A DNA stretch of 64,000 nucleotides from Calamus simplicifolius (lineage: Eukaryota > Streptophyta > Magnoliopsida > Arecales > Arecaceae). This document shows, piece after piece, positions 42,535 to 53,677 of the stretch (the first letter of the stretch is position 1; each line of letters opens with the position of its first letter). The notes below the pieces were generated by a model that saw only the letters and a program-made list of their open reading frames with translations, was not told where the DNA came from and searched no databases. The position numbers and the translations under genes were made by a program. The stretch is taken from positions 1,101,060 through 1,165,059 of the forward strand of contig UESW01003829.1 in the NCBI GenBank assembly GCA_900491605.1, given 5' to 3'.

Positions 42535-43657
42535 TAATGGACGGAAGGCTCTATCGAAGGTCATTTTCATACCGGTCCTCAAGTGCGTAGGGCCAGCAGA
42601 AGCAGACTACATCTTGCAGGAAATCCACGAAGGCATCTGTGGGAGTAATCTGGGGGGTAGAGCCTTAGCTTACAAGGCCCTACGATAGGAGTACTACTGG
42701 CTGACCATGAAGGAGGACGCAGCCGAGCTTGTTAAAAAGTATGATAGCTGCCAGCGTCATGCCAATATTCAGTGACAGCCGACGTCTCAGCTGACCCCTT
42801 GGTGGCACCTTGGCCCTTCGCCCAGTGGGGTATGGATATCTTGGGACCATTCCTCCTGGCCTCCGGACAGCGCAAGTTTCTCTTGGTGGCCGTCGATCAC
42901 TTTACCAAGTGGATTGAAGCCGAAGCCCTTGCTAAAATCACTGAAAACAAGGTGAGATCCTTCTTTTGGAAGTCTATCATATGCAGGTTCGGGCTACCCC
43001 ATACTCTGGTCACCGACAATGTCCGGCAGTTTGATAACGTGCCCTTCTGAGGGTTCTACACCGAACTTGGCATCCACCAGAGATTCACTTCCGTCGGATA
43101 CCCCCAAACCAATGGAGCGGCCGAGGTGACCAATCGCATCATTCTCCAAGGACTAAGAGCCCGACTGGATGATTACAAGGGGCGGTGGGTGGAGGAGCTC
43201 CATAATGTGCTATAGGCCTATCATAACGCCACGAGCCCCCATCGGAGAGACTCCGTTCAGCTGGGTCTTTGGGTCCGAAGCTATCATCCCGATGGAGATT
43301 GGCTCCTCGAGTCCTCGGGTGGAGTCATATAATGAAGAAGACAACTCAGACCGGCTGCGGGCCAACCTCGACCTGGTGGAGGAGATGTAAAACCGAGCGC
43401 GGCTGCGGATGGCGGTCTACCGACAACGAGCTGCTAGGTACTACAATGCCCGTGTGCGTCCCAAGATATTCTTGCAGGGAGACCTGGTCCTTCGACGAGC
43501 TGAAGTCTCAAAGCCGATGGAAGGAGGCAAGCTAGCTCCGAATTGGGAGGGGCCCTACCGGATCACTGAGACACTCCGTTACGGGGCAAACAAGATTGAA
43601 GAGCTGGATGGGAGGCCGCTCCCCCGGATGTGGAACGCCGACAACCTCCGTTGATAC
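42535..43657 (+). pseudogene. Integrase of element B
   Basis: The zinc region (EIHEGICGSNLGGRALAYKA ... YDSCQRHANIQ) is followed by the core: WGMDILGPFLLASGQRKFLL (Asp), LVTDNVRQFDN (Asp; the Gly after Asn changed to Val) and QTNGAAEVTNR (Glu). The C-terminal end LAPNWEGPYRITETLRYG and LPRMWNADNLR closes at a TGA at 43654. Stops at 43050 and 43215 and several phase changes break it. Confidence 0.85.
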
Positions 43658-43764
43658 TATCAGTAGTATATTTTCTTCTGGCATTAAATACCATGCTTGT
43701 ATCCTTGTGGGTTTTTACCCTTCACTTCTCATCAATGAACTTAAATTCTAGTCTCTCAGTTTTT

Positions 43765-45310
43765 CTATAAAAGCCCTGGGCCAGCCAGGCACAAAGCCCA
43801 GTGTACCATTGGCAGAGCGATGTACCATCAGCTCTCAATAGCTTAAGCCCGACCCCGGTCGGCACAAAAGCCCTGGACCAGCCAGGCACAAAGCCCAGTG
43901 TACCACTAGCAGAGCGATGTACCATCGGCTCTTAGCAGCTTAAGCCCGACCCCGGTCGACACAAAAGCCCTGGGCCAGCCAGGCACAAAGCCCATTGTAC
44001 CACTGGCAGAGCGATGTACCATCGGCTCTCAGTAGCTTAAGCCCGACCCCGGTCGGCACAAAGGCCCTGGGCCAGCCAGGCATAAAGCCCAGTGTACCAC
44101 TGGCAGAGCGATGTACCATCGGCTCTCAGTAGCTTAAGCCCGACCCTGGTCGGCACAAAAGCCCTGGGCCAGCCAGGCACAAAGCCACTGTACCACTGGC
44201 AGAGCGATGTACCATTGGCTCTAAGCAGCTTAAGCCCGACCTCGGTTGGCACAAAAGCCCTGGGCCAGCCAGGCACAAAGCCCAATGTACCACTGGCAGA
44301 GCGATGTACCATCAGCTCTCAGCAGCTTAAGCCCGACCTCGGTCGGCACAAAAGCCCTAGACCAGCCAGGCACAAAGCCCAGTGTACCACTGGCAGAGTG
44401 ACATACCATCGGCTCTCAGCAACTTAAGCCTGATCCCGGTCGGCACAAAAGCTCTAGGCCAGCCAGGCACAAAGCCCAGTATACCACTGGCAGAGTGATG
44501 TACCATCGGCTCTCAGCAGCTTAAGCCCGACCCCGGTCGGCACAAGCCCTACTCCAGCCAGGCACAAAGCCTAGTGTATCACTGGCAGAGTGATGTACCA
44601 TCGGCTCTCAGCAGCTTAAGCCCGACCCCGGTCGGCACAAAAGCCCTGGGCCAGCCAGGCACAAAGCCCAGTGTACCACTGGCAGAGCGATGTACCATCA
44701 GCTCTTAGCATCTTAAGCCCGATCCCGGTCGGCACAAAAGCCCTGGGCCAGCCATGCACAAAGCCTAGTGTACCACTGGCAGAGCGATGTACCATTGGCT
44801 CTCAGCAGCTTAAGCCCGACCCCGGTCGGCCCAAAAGCCCTGGGCCAGCCAGGCACAAAGCCCAGTATACCACTAGCAGAGCGATATACTATCGGTTCTC
44901 AGCAGCTTAAGCCCGACCCCGATCGGTACAAAAGCCCTGGGCTAGCCAAGCACAAAGCCTAGTGTACCACTGGCAGAGCGATGTACCATCGGCTCTTAGC
45001 AGCTTAAGCCCGACCTCGGTCAGCACAAAAGCCCTGGGCCAGCTAGGCACAAAGCCCAGTGTACCACTGGTAGAGCGATGTACCATCGGCTCTCAGCAGC
45101 TTAAGCCCAACCCTGGTTGGCACAAAAGCCCTGGGCCAGCCAGGCATAAAGCCCAGTGTACCACTGGCAGAGCGATGTACCATCGGCTCTCAGCAAATTA
45201 AGCCCGACCCCGGTCGGCACAAAAGCCCTGGGCCAGCCAGGCACAAAGCCTAGTGTACCACTGGCAGAGCGATGTACCATTGGCTCTCAACAACTAAGGC
45301 CCTACCCCGA
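43765..45310 (+). repeat. 97-bp tandem repeat array in element B (about 16 copies)
   Basis: Each unit runs AAAAGCCCTGGGCCAGCCAG, then GCACAAAGCCCAGTGTACCA, CTGGCAGAGCGATGTACCAT, CGGCTCTCAGCAGCTTAAGC and CCGACCCCGGTCGGCAC. Copies are very similar, with scattered transitions. It starts about 110 bases after the integrase stop. Open frames such as the 175-codon one at 45156-45683 are repeat translations. Confidence 0.92.
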
Positions 45311-45545
45311 TTGGCACGAAAGCCCTGGGCCAGCTAGGCCCAAAGCCCGACTCCCGTCGGCACTTAAAGCCCTGGGCCGCCAGGCACAAAGCCCGACTCC
45401 GTCGGCACTTAAAGCCCTGGGCCAGCGAGGCACAAAGCCCGACTCCCATTGGCACTTAAAGCCTTGGGCCAGCCAGGCACAAAGCCCGACCCCATCGGCA
45501 CTTAAAGCCCTAGGCCAGCCAGGCACAAAGCCCGACATACCTTCG
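45311..45545 (+). repeat. Shortened derivative of the 97-bp repeat (about 5 units)
   Basis: Units of roughly 47-60 bases keep AAAGCCCTGGGCCAGCCAGG, CACAAAGCCCGAC and TCGGCACTT, but lack the middle of the 97-bp unit (GTGTACCA to TTAAGC). They look like an internally deleted monomer that was then amplified. Confidence 0.8.
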
Positions 45546-45872
45546 GCAAAGCGGTGTGCCATCAGTCCTCAGAAGCCCATCTGCCTCGACCTCCTGAGTC
45601 CAATGCCTCAACCCCAGGAAGCCCATCCTTCCTGGCCCCAAGGTTCGGTCCTATCTGGCCAAGTCAAAGTGATTCGCGAATGAATTAAAGGTTACCCCTC
45701 GGCGCTGATGAAGCCCCGAGAGGTCGCACGTCATTAACCAATGAATTTGGGGTAGAGGTTGCAGGTGGACAAAGATAATTCATCTTGGGGGAAAGTGATA
45801 TTTCATTAATTTAAAGTGATTACAAAACGCCGACCTAGTCGGAGTTGCAAAAAATAAAATACAAGTGGAGGC

Positions 45873-48188
45873 TCACGGTTCGGCCAGTCCGGGCTTGTCA
45901 TCGGATGAGGTCAACTCCAAGAGACGCTCTGGTTCGACCTCTAGGGCTTGAGGAAAGTTCAAGTCCCGAGCGACTTTCTCTTTCCCATGCTGAAATCCTT
46001 GAAGAAATGCCCCCGCCGAAGCTTCCACCAGTTCATCTGTAAAGCGCTCGGACGCTTTGAATTCTTCTATGACCCTGGCGGTCCTGGCCGCGATGGCTGC
46101 TTCCACCTCGGCGGCTCGAACTCCTTCCTCTGCAGCGAAGGCTGTCGCCGCTGCCCTCTCAGCCTCCTGGGCGCGACTTGCCTCCTCTTCAGCTTTATCA
46201 ACCCTCTCCTTCGTCGCCCTTGCCCTCTCCTCCTCCGACCTTACCCTCTCCTCGGTCGACCTTGCTCTCTCCTCGGCCTCGGTCGCCCGACTCTCAATTG
46301 TTTGGATGGCTAAGGTCAATTCAGAGATGTGCAGATCTCTTGCTGCAACGACGTTTTCGGCGTCCATCATCTGGCAGAGTGCCGCCTGCAAGCGGTTGGC
46401 CTCAGCCTTCGCTCGGCTCTCAGCAGCCCTTATCTCATGGCCCGAGCGGTTCTGGCCGACTCCAGGGCCCCTCGGTCACCTCTGCGCGATTACGAGCTTC
46501 CTCGGCCTCCTTCTCGGCCTCATGCAGAAGGGTCTTTCCTCCATGAATGACCTCCCTTGTAGCCCTTAGGGAGTTCACAAGCTGCGTGCAGGTTCCATGT
46601 CAAAAAAAAAAAAAAAAAAAAGAGAGAAGAAGAAAAGAAAAAGAGAAATATGGAGGCGAAGGGTTGCAGGACAACTTACTCTGACGAGGGCCGCGTAGGA
46701 CTCTCGGTAGAACGTAGCCGCCTTCAAGTGGCTAAGCTCTTCCTGGACCTCGGGCACGAAGACTGGCGAGAGGATCCGCTCTGCCCAATGCCCATCGTTC
46801 AGGATAGAGTCCCGAGGCGGCCCTGGTCTAGCTCCATTCCCTTCGGCTGCCTCGGCGTTTCCAGACTCGGCGCGTGGGCTGCTCATTGGCGTATGCTCGG
46901 GGGCGGGCTTGCTGCCCCTGACGGCCCCTCGCCCCAGCTCCTGGCTGCCTCGGGGAGGGTCGGTCCACTTGGAGCAAAGAGCTCCTTCACTACCGCTGGC
47001 TCCTCTGCTACCGCCGGCTCCTCCATTGGTGCCCCCTCGGTCACCACCCTTTCTGGCGGGGTGTCGGTTGTGAGGTCAATCTCTGGAGCGACCGGGGGCT
47101 CTTGCGGTGCCGGTGGCTCGGGCACCTGCACTGTTGGGCGTTTTGGAGCCGGTGCTCGCCGGTCTTCACTCAGTCCTTCCCGGGCCCTCTTCTTGGCGAC
47201 GCCTTCAGGAGTTTCTGGGTCGGGACCTTCATGGCTGTACAGCTTCGGTCAGGGTCGGTAAAAAAAAAAAAAAATTGATGAAACAGAAAGACTTTGACTA
47301 AGTGTAAGGGAGACTTACCGCGGTGGAAAATGAGACCCGCTGACTGAAGGTTTTCTTCCGTCAAGAGCATGTTGTACCGAGGGATGTCAGTAGCCAACAG
47401 CCGCCCTAACGCTTCCTTGTCTCTGGGGTGGACAGTGGAATTCGCGTTACCTCGGAGGTCGGGGTCCCCCCACCGGGCCTTAACTTGGTCAAGATTGGCA
47501 AAGAAAACTAGGATTTCCATACCTTGATGGAGGTGGGAAGAAGGAGTTTCAAGACTCGGCCGGGTCGGGGCTGAAATAGCCACCAACCCTTTTGAGACCG
47601 GAGAATGTAGAATGAGCAAAAGAGAGAGACCCGAGGTGTAATTTGGAGATGGTGGCAGAGGACAACGAAGGTGCTAACGACCCTAAGGGAGTTTGGGACT
47701 AACTGTGAAGGGGTCAGGGAGTAATAGTCGAGGAGATTTGCGAAAAAATGGGGGAAGGATAAACGGAGGCCCACCCTCAGAGAAATTTCGTAAATGGCCA
47801 CTCGACCAGGTCGAGAGGAGATCACTCTATCATCGGGAGTTGGAAGATAAAGCCCGATCTCCCGAGGGATTTGGTAACGGGCCCGAATGTTTACTAGATC
47901 CTGGCCTGTTACCATGGAGGCGGCCCCTTCCGGGGATTTTGTCCCCACTCTCGAGGAGGCGCTGGCCCCCGCCTGGTGGCCCCTCGACGGAGCCCTACCA
48001 GCCGCCACTAGATGCCTCCCTACGGGAGCCTCCCTGGCGACCCACCATTGGGCCGGAGGGACGCGATCCACCGAATTAGAGGACCACTCGAGAGGAGGAG
48101 AAGGAGAAGGGGGAGAAGAAGGAGAAGCTCGAGGCCTCTCAGACGAAGAATGATCCTCTGAATCATCCTCTGTGGACCAGGAACTCAT
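45873..48188 (-). CDS. Antisense gene of element B: PF04195-type 'putative gypsy type transposon' protein, three exons
   Basis: It starts at ATG 48188 (MSSWSTEDDSEDHSSSE). Exon 1 (48188-47319) holds an acidic/Ser-Pro-rich head, then the PF04195-like core: VGLRLSFPHFFANLLDYYSL, LVPNSLRVVSTFVVLCHHL, KGWWLFQPRPGRVLKLL, SIKVWK. Intron 47318-47235 has a GTAAGT donor, a T-rich tract and ACAG. Exon 2 (47234-46680) has a basic patch (KKRAREGLSEDRRAPAPKRP) and an acidic Pro-rich linker. Intron 46679-46582 (GTAAGT ... GCAG) follows. Exon 3 (46581-45873) is a long Ala/Glu/Arg coiled coil (ERARATKERVDKAEEEASRA), ending DDKPGLAEP. Frameshifts near 47525 and 46885 interrupt it. The exon 1/2 and 2/3 borders correspond to those of element A. 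Function unknown; the basic patch suggests nuclear localisation (inference). Confidence 0.68.
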
Positions 48189-48759
48189 GGTGAGAAGAAG
48201 GAACAGAGGAGCCTAGAAGGAGCAAAGAGCTGACCTGGGAAGGAAAGTGACGTGCGCAGGCTCTCAGGTTGTAGGGGGGACCAGGGAGCAGAAAATCAAG
48301 GAAGCAGAGGAAGAAGACGATGATAGCAGTAACAGAATGGCTGCTTTCGACCCTCCATCCAGGTTTTATTAGTTTCAAATTATCCCGCCGTGTCTCGTCC
48401 ACCACGTGGACTCTCGCAATAGGATGGACTGCCTCGGAAACCGCTGAGCGCGAGATACGATTTTCTTTCGGCCAATGATGGGATGCCACTGACGTCGCCG
48501 CTATGATGGGTAAAGATGGCACGACTTTCCTCACGGACTCCGACGGATCAACCCTGCTTCGAGGACGATCGCCGCAAATCAGGTGGACAGTATTGGCTGT
48601 CTTTTCACATCCCCACACCGCTCACATAAAATTATTGCAGCGCCCATAGGCACGTGTCCGGAGGCGGTTCGCAATGGGCAAGGATCAGCCACTTGGGGGG
48701 TGACACCCCTTTCGCCTTACTGGGGTGGGCCCACTCCGTCTCAGGGGTGAGGGAGCATC
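48189..48759. other. Region upstream of the antisense gene and polypurine tract of element B
   Basis: It separates the antisense ATG from the 3' LTR and should contain the antisense promoter. A weak TATA-like TAATAAAA on the minus strand is at about 48364-48371. The purine-rich AGGGGTGAGGGAGCAT (48743-48758) directly before the LTR is the polypurine tract. Confidence 0.5.
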
Positions 48760-49499
48760 TGATATGGCTGATCCAATACCGTCGGAATAAACGACAACGA
48801 TAACGGTGACTGACGGAGGCTCTCTCAACACCCCCGAGACCCCCTCTCGGTCTCGGGCCACATGAACAGTACTTCGACCCTCGGCGCACGATCCGGCCCG
48901 CTCTGGGCCACCTGGCATGCCCACGTGATCCGCCCTGTAGCAGGGTGTAACCATGCCTCATAACGGCGTATGGTCCGTTGTATGTCTGTCACTGTGCGTG
49001 ACCATACCCTGTTGCAGCGTACGGTCCACCACCTGCCCGCTACTGTGTTCGGTCATATCCAGCGGTGGCGCGCACTAGATATAGCCCCAGATGCAAGACA
49101 CCTGTGAGGCCGTGCTGACCAATGACGCGGAACACCTCTAGCATGTACGGTGACAGTACGATCTATCATTGTCAGCCTCATATTTTGTCCGTTATTGAAC
49201 TGGGCTCCTGGAAATCAGCAATCATCGAGAACATAAGGGGATCTTCGAACATGTATAAAAGCATACGCCCACGCCGTAAGTAGAGAGGAACTCTAATTTT
49301 TCTAGCTCTTTTTCACTAGTTAAGCCTTAATTGTTTAGTTCTCTTCGGCTAAACAGTTCTCATCTATTCCCAAGTGATTGACTTGAGCATCGGAGGATCC
49401 CCACCGGAGCATCCGGTCTCCGGGGACTTTTCTTGCAGGAGTCCGGCGAGAAGGACGTCCGTTTTCCTGACGCTTGAAGAAAGTGACTTGGCGTCATCA
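48760..49499 (+). repeat. 3' LTR of element B (740 bp)
   Basis: TGATATGGCTG to GGCGTCATCA, matching the 5' LTR but with one copy of the 47-bp repeat. The TATA box is at 49254-49260. Confidence 0.9.
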
Positions 49500-50500
49500 G
49501 TTGGAACCTCTTTTTTTTCTCTCTTTCAAGCTTGATGTCTAAGAAGTTCTCCTTGCATTGGAACCATTATGCAAACAAGTAAATAGCGTGATTTTTGTTA
49601 TAGCTGTTTATGGTCCTAATAATAGGTCTGCGCACTCCTTTTTCCAAGAGCTGAAAGATATTAGGGTGAATTTTACAGGCCCATGGTTAATTAGAGGAGA
49701 CTTTAATATCATCATGAGCCAAAATGACTAAAGAGGAAATCCCTAGTCTATTCTTGGCTGCATGATATTTCAGGATCTCATCCCAGATCTGAGTATGAAT
49801 GATTGGGACTTGGAGCAACCATTGTGAGAAAGTGTCTCTAGTTTGATCCCATAGATTTTGATATCTCCTGAATGGGATAACCTCTTTCTGACCTCTATTC
49901 AAAAAGTGTTACTGTGTTAGTGAGTTCTGCTTCTGTTCACTATCCCATTAGCTTAAATTGCAACCTGAAGTTTATTGTATCAAAGAATTTTAGATTTGGT
50001 TGACAAAGGAATCGGATCTGATGGATGTGGTTTCAAGAAATTAGACTTGCATCAGAGGTAGCATTAACCCGGCGGCTTCTTGGGTAGTCAGCTTGAAAAA
50101 TTGAGATCAGCCTTGAAACTTTGGGTAAAAAGGAAGAATTCAATTAACAAGACTTTGAAAGAGAAGCTCCTTTATGATATTAATATCTTAAATAAAAAGG
50201 AAGAGTCAGCAGATCTATCTCCATTCGAATCTAAGTTGAGAAGAGTTCTTTAGATATTTCTAATAATATTTATGGGAAAAAAAAGCTCTACTGGCTGTAG
50301 AGATTTAAGATTACTTAGTTAAAAAAAGGCAATAAAAATACTTTTTTTTTTTTTTGCAAGATTGCTAATTGTAGGAAGAAAAGAAATCTGATTAGCTCTC
50401 TTGTAATGGTGGGGATGGAGTTAGCATTGCATCTGACATGGCCCAGTGATTCTCTCAGCTAGCATCAAATTCTAATGGAAAAGTCTTTGTGCATCATGCA
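49500..50500 (+). mobile_element. LINE, right part (endonuclease end and start of the RT linker)
   Basis: Directly after the GTTGG duplication the plus strand reads VIFVIAVYGPNNRSAHSF and GPWLIRGDFNIIMSQND, the middle and Asp-containing motifs of a LINE endonuclease. Near 50290 comes a degraded WL-x-R ... LK-x-GNKNT stretch that precedes RT in plant LINEs. RT itself is missing, so the element ends or is deleted near 50500. It continues the domain left at 37289. Confidence 0.78.
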
Positions 50501-51377
50501 CAGTATAAATATGCACACTACATATGGTGATTGACCCATGTATGTGTGGGCATGCGTACGCTAAGGGTATTCTTTTTTTTTTTCGCATTACACGTGTAGT
50601 CATGCGTACGGATGGCCAATCACTATATACAGTAAACACATTCTTGCACCACGCGCGATGTACAAAGGGTTTTTCAATTCTAATAGGATATAAACAAATG
50701 ATGCCCTTTTATTTTTATTATTTATTCTTTCTTTTTTTGCTTGAAATTGCCAATATCTAAGCTCTGCGGTGGGAAAAGAAGGGAAATAAAAAAATTGGCG
50801 AGCAATGGCGACTACAATTAATAAGATGAGCGCAGATGTTAAAATGTTTGAATCGGTGGCCGATCAGAGCAACAATAAAAACGAAGACAGGTTCCACAAT
50901 TTCACATTTTCATGTATAATTTTATGATAATTACTTAATAATATATTTTAAGTATAAAATTATAGTGATATAATCATAATAAATTAAATAATTCTATCAT
51001 AACCCTCCTTTTTATTAAAATTTGGAACCATCTATAGACAAAATATGTAGAGATAGAGTTTATTAAAATTGAATTTTAATGAAGGGTATGATTGTCATTT
51101 TATTAAATTAAGAGTTCATTTGGCATCACTTTTATTTCTTATTTTTATTTCTAAAAATAAATATAAAATTTAATGTAAGAAATATCTGGTAACATTAATT
51201 TTTTATTATTTATTTTTAAATGTAACCTTCATTATTTATCCAAAAATATGGAAGTGAAGTCTTTTACTTACTTTTTTTAAAAAAAATTATTTTTTTGGAG
51301 GCTGAAACAATATTTTTAGAAAAATAACGTTTTCAAAATGTCTCCTATTGTAAAATAAAAATAAAAATAACAGTAGC

Positions 51378-51411
<34 letters not shown>

Positions 51412-51942
51412 AACAATTATTAAACATATTTTGATCATGTAAATATATTTAAAAATTATTTTTAATTCTTTTTGAAAGAAAATAATAGTAATGCCAAATA
51501 CAGTGTTAAAGATCAAGTCCCAATGTCCCGAGAAAGGTCAAGCTCCATTGTCTATGATTCTGTTCATATCCCATCCTTATACGGTACCACACCATCCAAA
51601 TATTGCAGAGGAGAAAGAAGAGTACAGAGTGTTAAATTTATATTGCAGTCGTAAAGGACTGTAGATTGTGAAACGTTTATTTATGCCAATTACTCTATCT
51701 AAAATTATCTATATATATATATAAAGTAGATTTAGATATAGATTCAAATGTAAGTCAAAGTTTGATTATCTCTTTTATTGTTAAACTAATATAGTTTAAA
51801 AATTTTAAAGATAAAAAATAAAAAAATATAATATTTTAAGATTAATATAAATTAAAAATTAAAAAAATTAATTATATTTAAATATAACTAAGTTTAGATT
51901 TGTACGTTTGTTTAGTTTATCCTACTTTTTTATGTATGTATG

Positions 51943-51991
<49 letters not shown>

Positions 51992-52759
51992 GTATAAGTA
52001 CACAATAATATTTTTGTGATGATTGCCGCTGGCCCCACCTGGCTATTTGGTAAATTTCTTTTAGTGCGAAAATTTTGTATACCTTCAGGATTGGAAATTC
52101 CAAGACGGAAATTCCAAACGAACCGTCCACCGAGGAAAGGGGTGGAAACTGGAAAGCAAAGAGGCGTCCAGCCATCTCTTGATTGTCTTCCATACGAAAG
52201 CTATTGGCAGTTTCGGGGAAAGACTTCCAAGCGAAGCCATGCATCTCGTTTCCCCAACAACTTGGAATTTCTCGCTAGATTTTATGTAGAGGGATAGTCC
52301 AACTTTTCATCAAACTCCTGCAATTTCTTCTTCTTTTTTTTCTTTTGTCTTTTCTTTAAGGAATAAACTCCTGCAATTTCGAACTCGTGATGCCGAACTT
52401 CACGTACGGAAGAAAGAAATTAGCTAGCGTGGCTAAAAGTGATGTGATGCTTATCGACAGAGAATGGGTTTGGAAAGCTTATCGACTGCCAGCAAAAAGT
52501 GATGCGATGCTTGCCTATGATAAATATGCCGGAAGAGAAGTTTGAATTGATTGGGACTATGCTAGCAAACCTCAAAAGGCTTACTCCAATAGATATGCAT
52601 ACCAATTTTGTCAAGGGTACGTGTAACATAAGAAAAGATTATATGATCTCATATGAACAAGGATATTAATGCACGTGCTATATTTTTGTTACTCCAAAAA
52701 TTTATTTTTTGGTTTGGAGACGATGCATATCGGGATATGAATAATGATGTTCGAATGAT
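50501..52759. other. AT-rich intergenic DNA with microsatellites
   Basis: No gene was recognised. (TA)n runs lie at about 51380-51408 and 51948-51979, the latter flanked on both sides by TGTA repeats. Short frames near 52016-52297 have no recognisable domain. Confidence 0.6.
51930..51996. repeat. (TGTA)n-(TA)n-(TGTA)n compound microsatellite
   Basis: Repeated TGTA on both sides of a perfect TA run. It is likely hypervariable. Confidence 0.88.
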
Positions 52760-53475
52760 TCTGCAAGGCAGTCCTCACCTGCGGAAGATCCTTCAACATC
52801 CAAGTCAGTAAAGATTCTGAGCAAATAAATAAGAGGAGAAGGCTCTAATAGAAGGATCTTCCTTCTTGAGATGATTTTGCAGGAACAATGACCTTTGCTA
52901 GAGTTATTTTTTGGGCCTAGATTGCCTTCGAGAGCGTACCTAATGGATCCTAAGATTTGGTATTTGTATACTGCCAAGAAGGTGAGTTGTTACCTGATTT
53001 ATCGGGCACGTTTTAGGAAGTTAGCATCCAATAAGGCTGGAATCCCAAAGGAGATCAGTAATTGATGAAGCTGACGGGCGCTTTATCGAAAATTTGAAAT
53101 CCCATTAATCATGGACATAGTGTTGTATTTGGCTCTCGTTTCCATTTTGGAAGGTTCATTCCGTGATTCTTGCGATCACGATGGTTCATCCTCCGAGATA
53201 TACTGTGTGGTTTGAAGCAACAATGACCCTTACATTGAAGGGATAAGGATCGATCTTGGCGAGGTACTAAGATAGCTCGACCAGATGGTTTGGCTCTATA
53301 GCTCGGCCAGATAGTTTGACTCTATAGCTCTGCTAGATAGCTCGGCCAGATAGTTTGACTCTATAGCTCTGCTAGATAGCTCGGCCAGATACTTCAGCTC
53401 TGTAGCTCTGCCAAATAGCTCGGCTCTAGTCATCGAGCACGTTTATTGATGCGATGATAATTTTTCTTCATATCA
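52760..53475 (-). repeat. 3' LTR of element C (left copy, border approximate)
   Basis: It aligns with 56950-57718 over most of its length, for example TGACCTTTGCTAGAGTTATT, GATGAAGCTGACGG and GTACTAAGATAGCT. The left 100 bases align poorly, so it may be truncated or diverged. Both copies contain several AGATAGCTCGG(C)-type repeats near their right ends. Confidence 0.75.
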
Positions 53476-53677
53476 CATGCCCCCCACTTCCTACTTCGAA
53501 GCGTAGGTTTGGGCATAGGAAATAGAGTCCATGATAGCTCAATCTCATTGGTGAGATTTGAACCAACATAGGCACATCATAATAGCCCCATAAATGCCAA
53601 GCTGGGCATCTAGCTGGGCGAAACGTGGCCAAATCGAAGGTCAAGGCACGTGGCCGATGAACCTTGATTCTGCAAAG

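Larger units (their letters stand above)
37290..49499 (+). mobile_element. Element B: Tat-type Ty3/gypsy LTR retrotransposon, 12.2 kb, inserted in a LINE
   Basis: LTRs (37290-38129 and 48760-49499) are flanked by exact GTTGG copies (37285-37289 and 49500-49504). Between them lie gag, protease, RT, RNase H, a second RNase H, integrase, a long tandem array and an antisense gene, in the same order as element A. The sequences of the LTRs, arrays and Gag are clearly different from A, so this is a separate family of the same lineage. Stops occur in most sense domains. Confidence 0.92.

Noticed and set aside
45156..45683. 175-codon plus-strand frame beginning MYHWQSDVPSALS
   Set aside because: It is a translation of the 97-bp tandem array; neighbouring units give the same peptide in other frames.
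46057..46569. 170-codon plus-strand frame rich in Ser/Ala/Leu
   Set aside because: It is the complement of the Ala/Glu/Arg coiled-coil exon of the antisense gene in element B.
52016..52297. Overlapping plus and minus frames of about 100 codons
   Set aside because: They have no domain similarity, and the minus frame reads into a TGTA/TA microsatellite.
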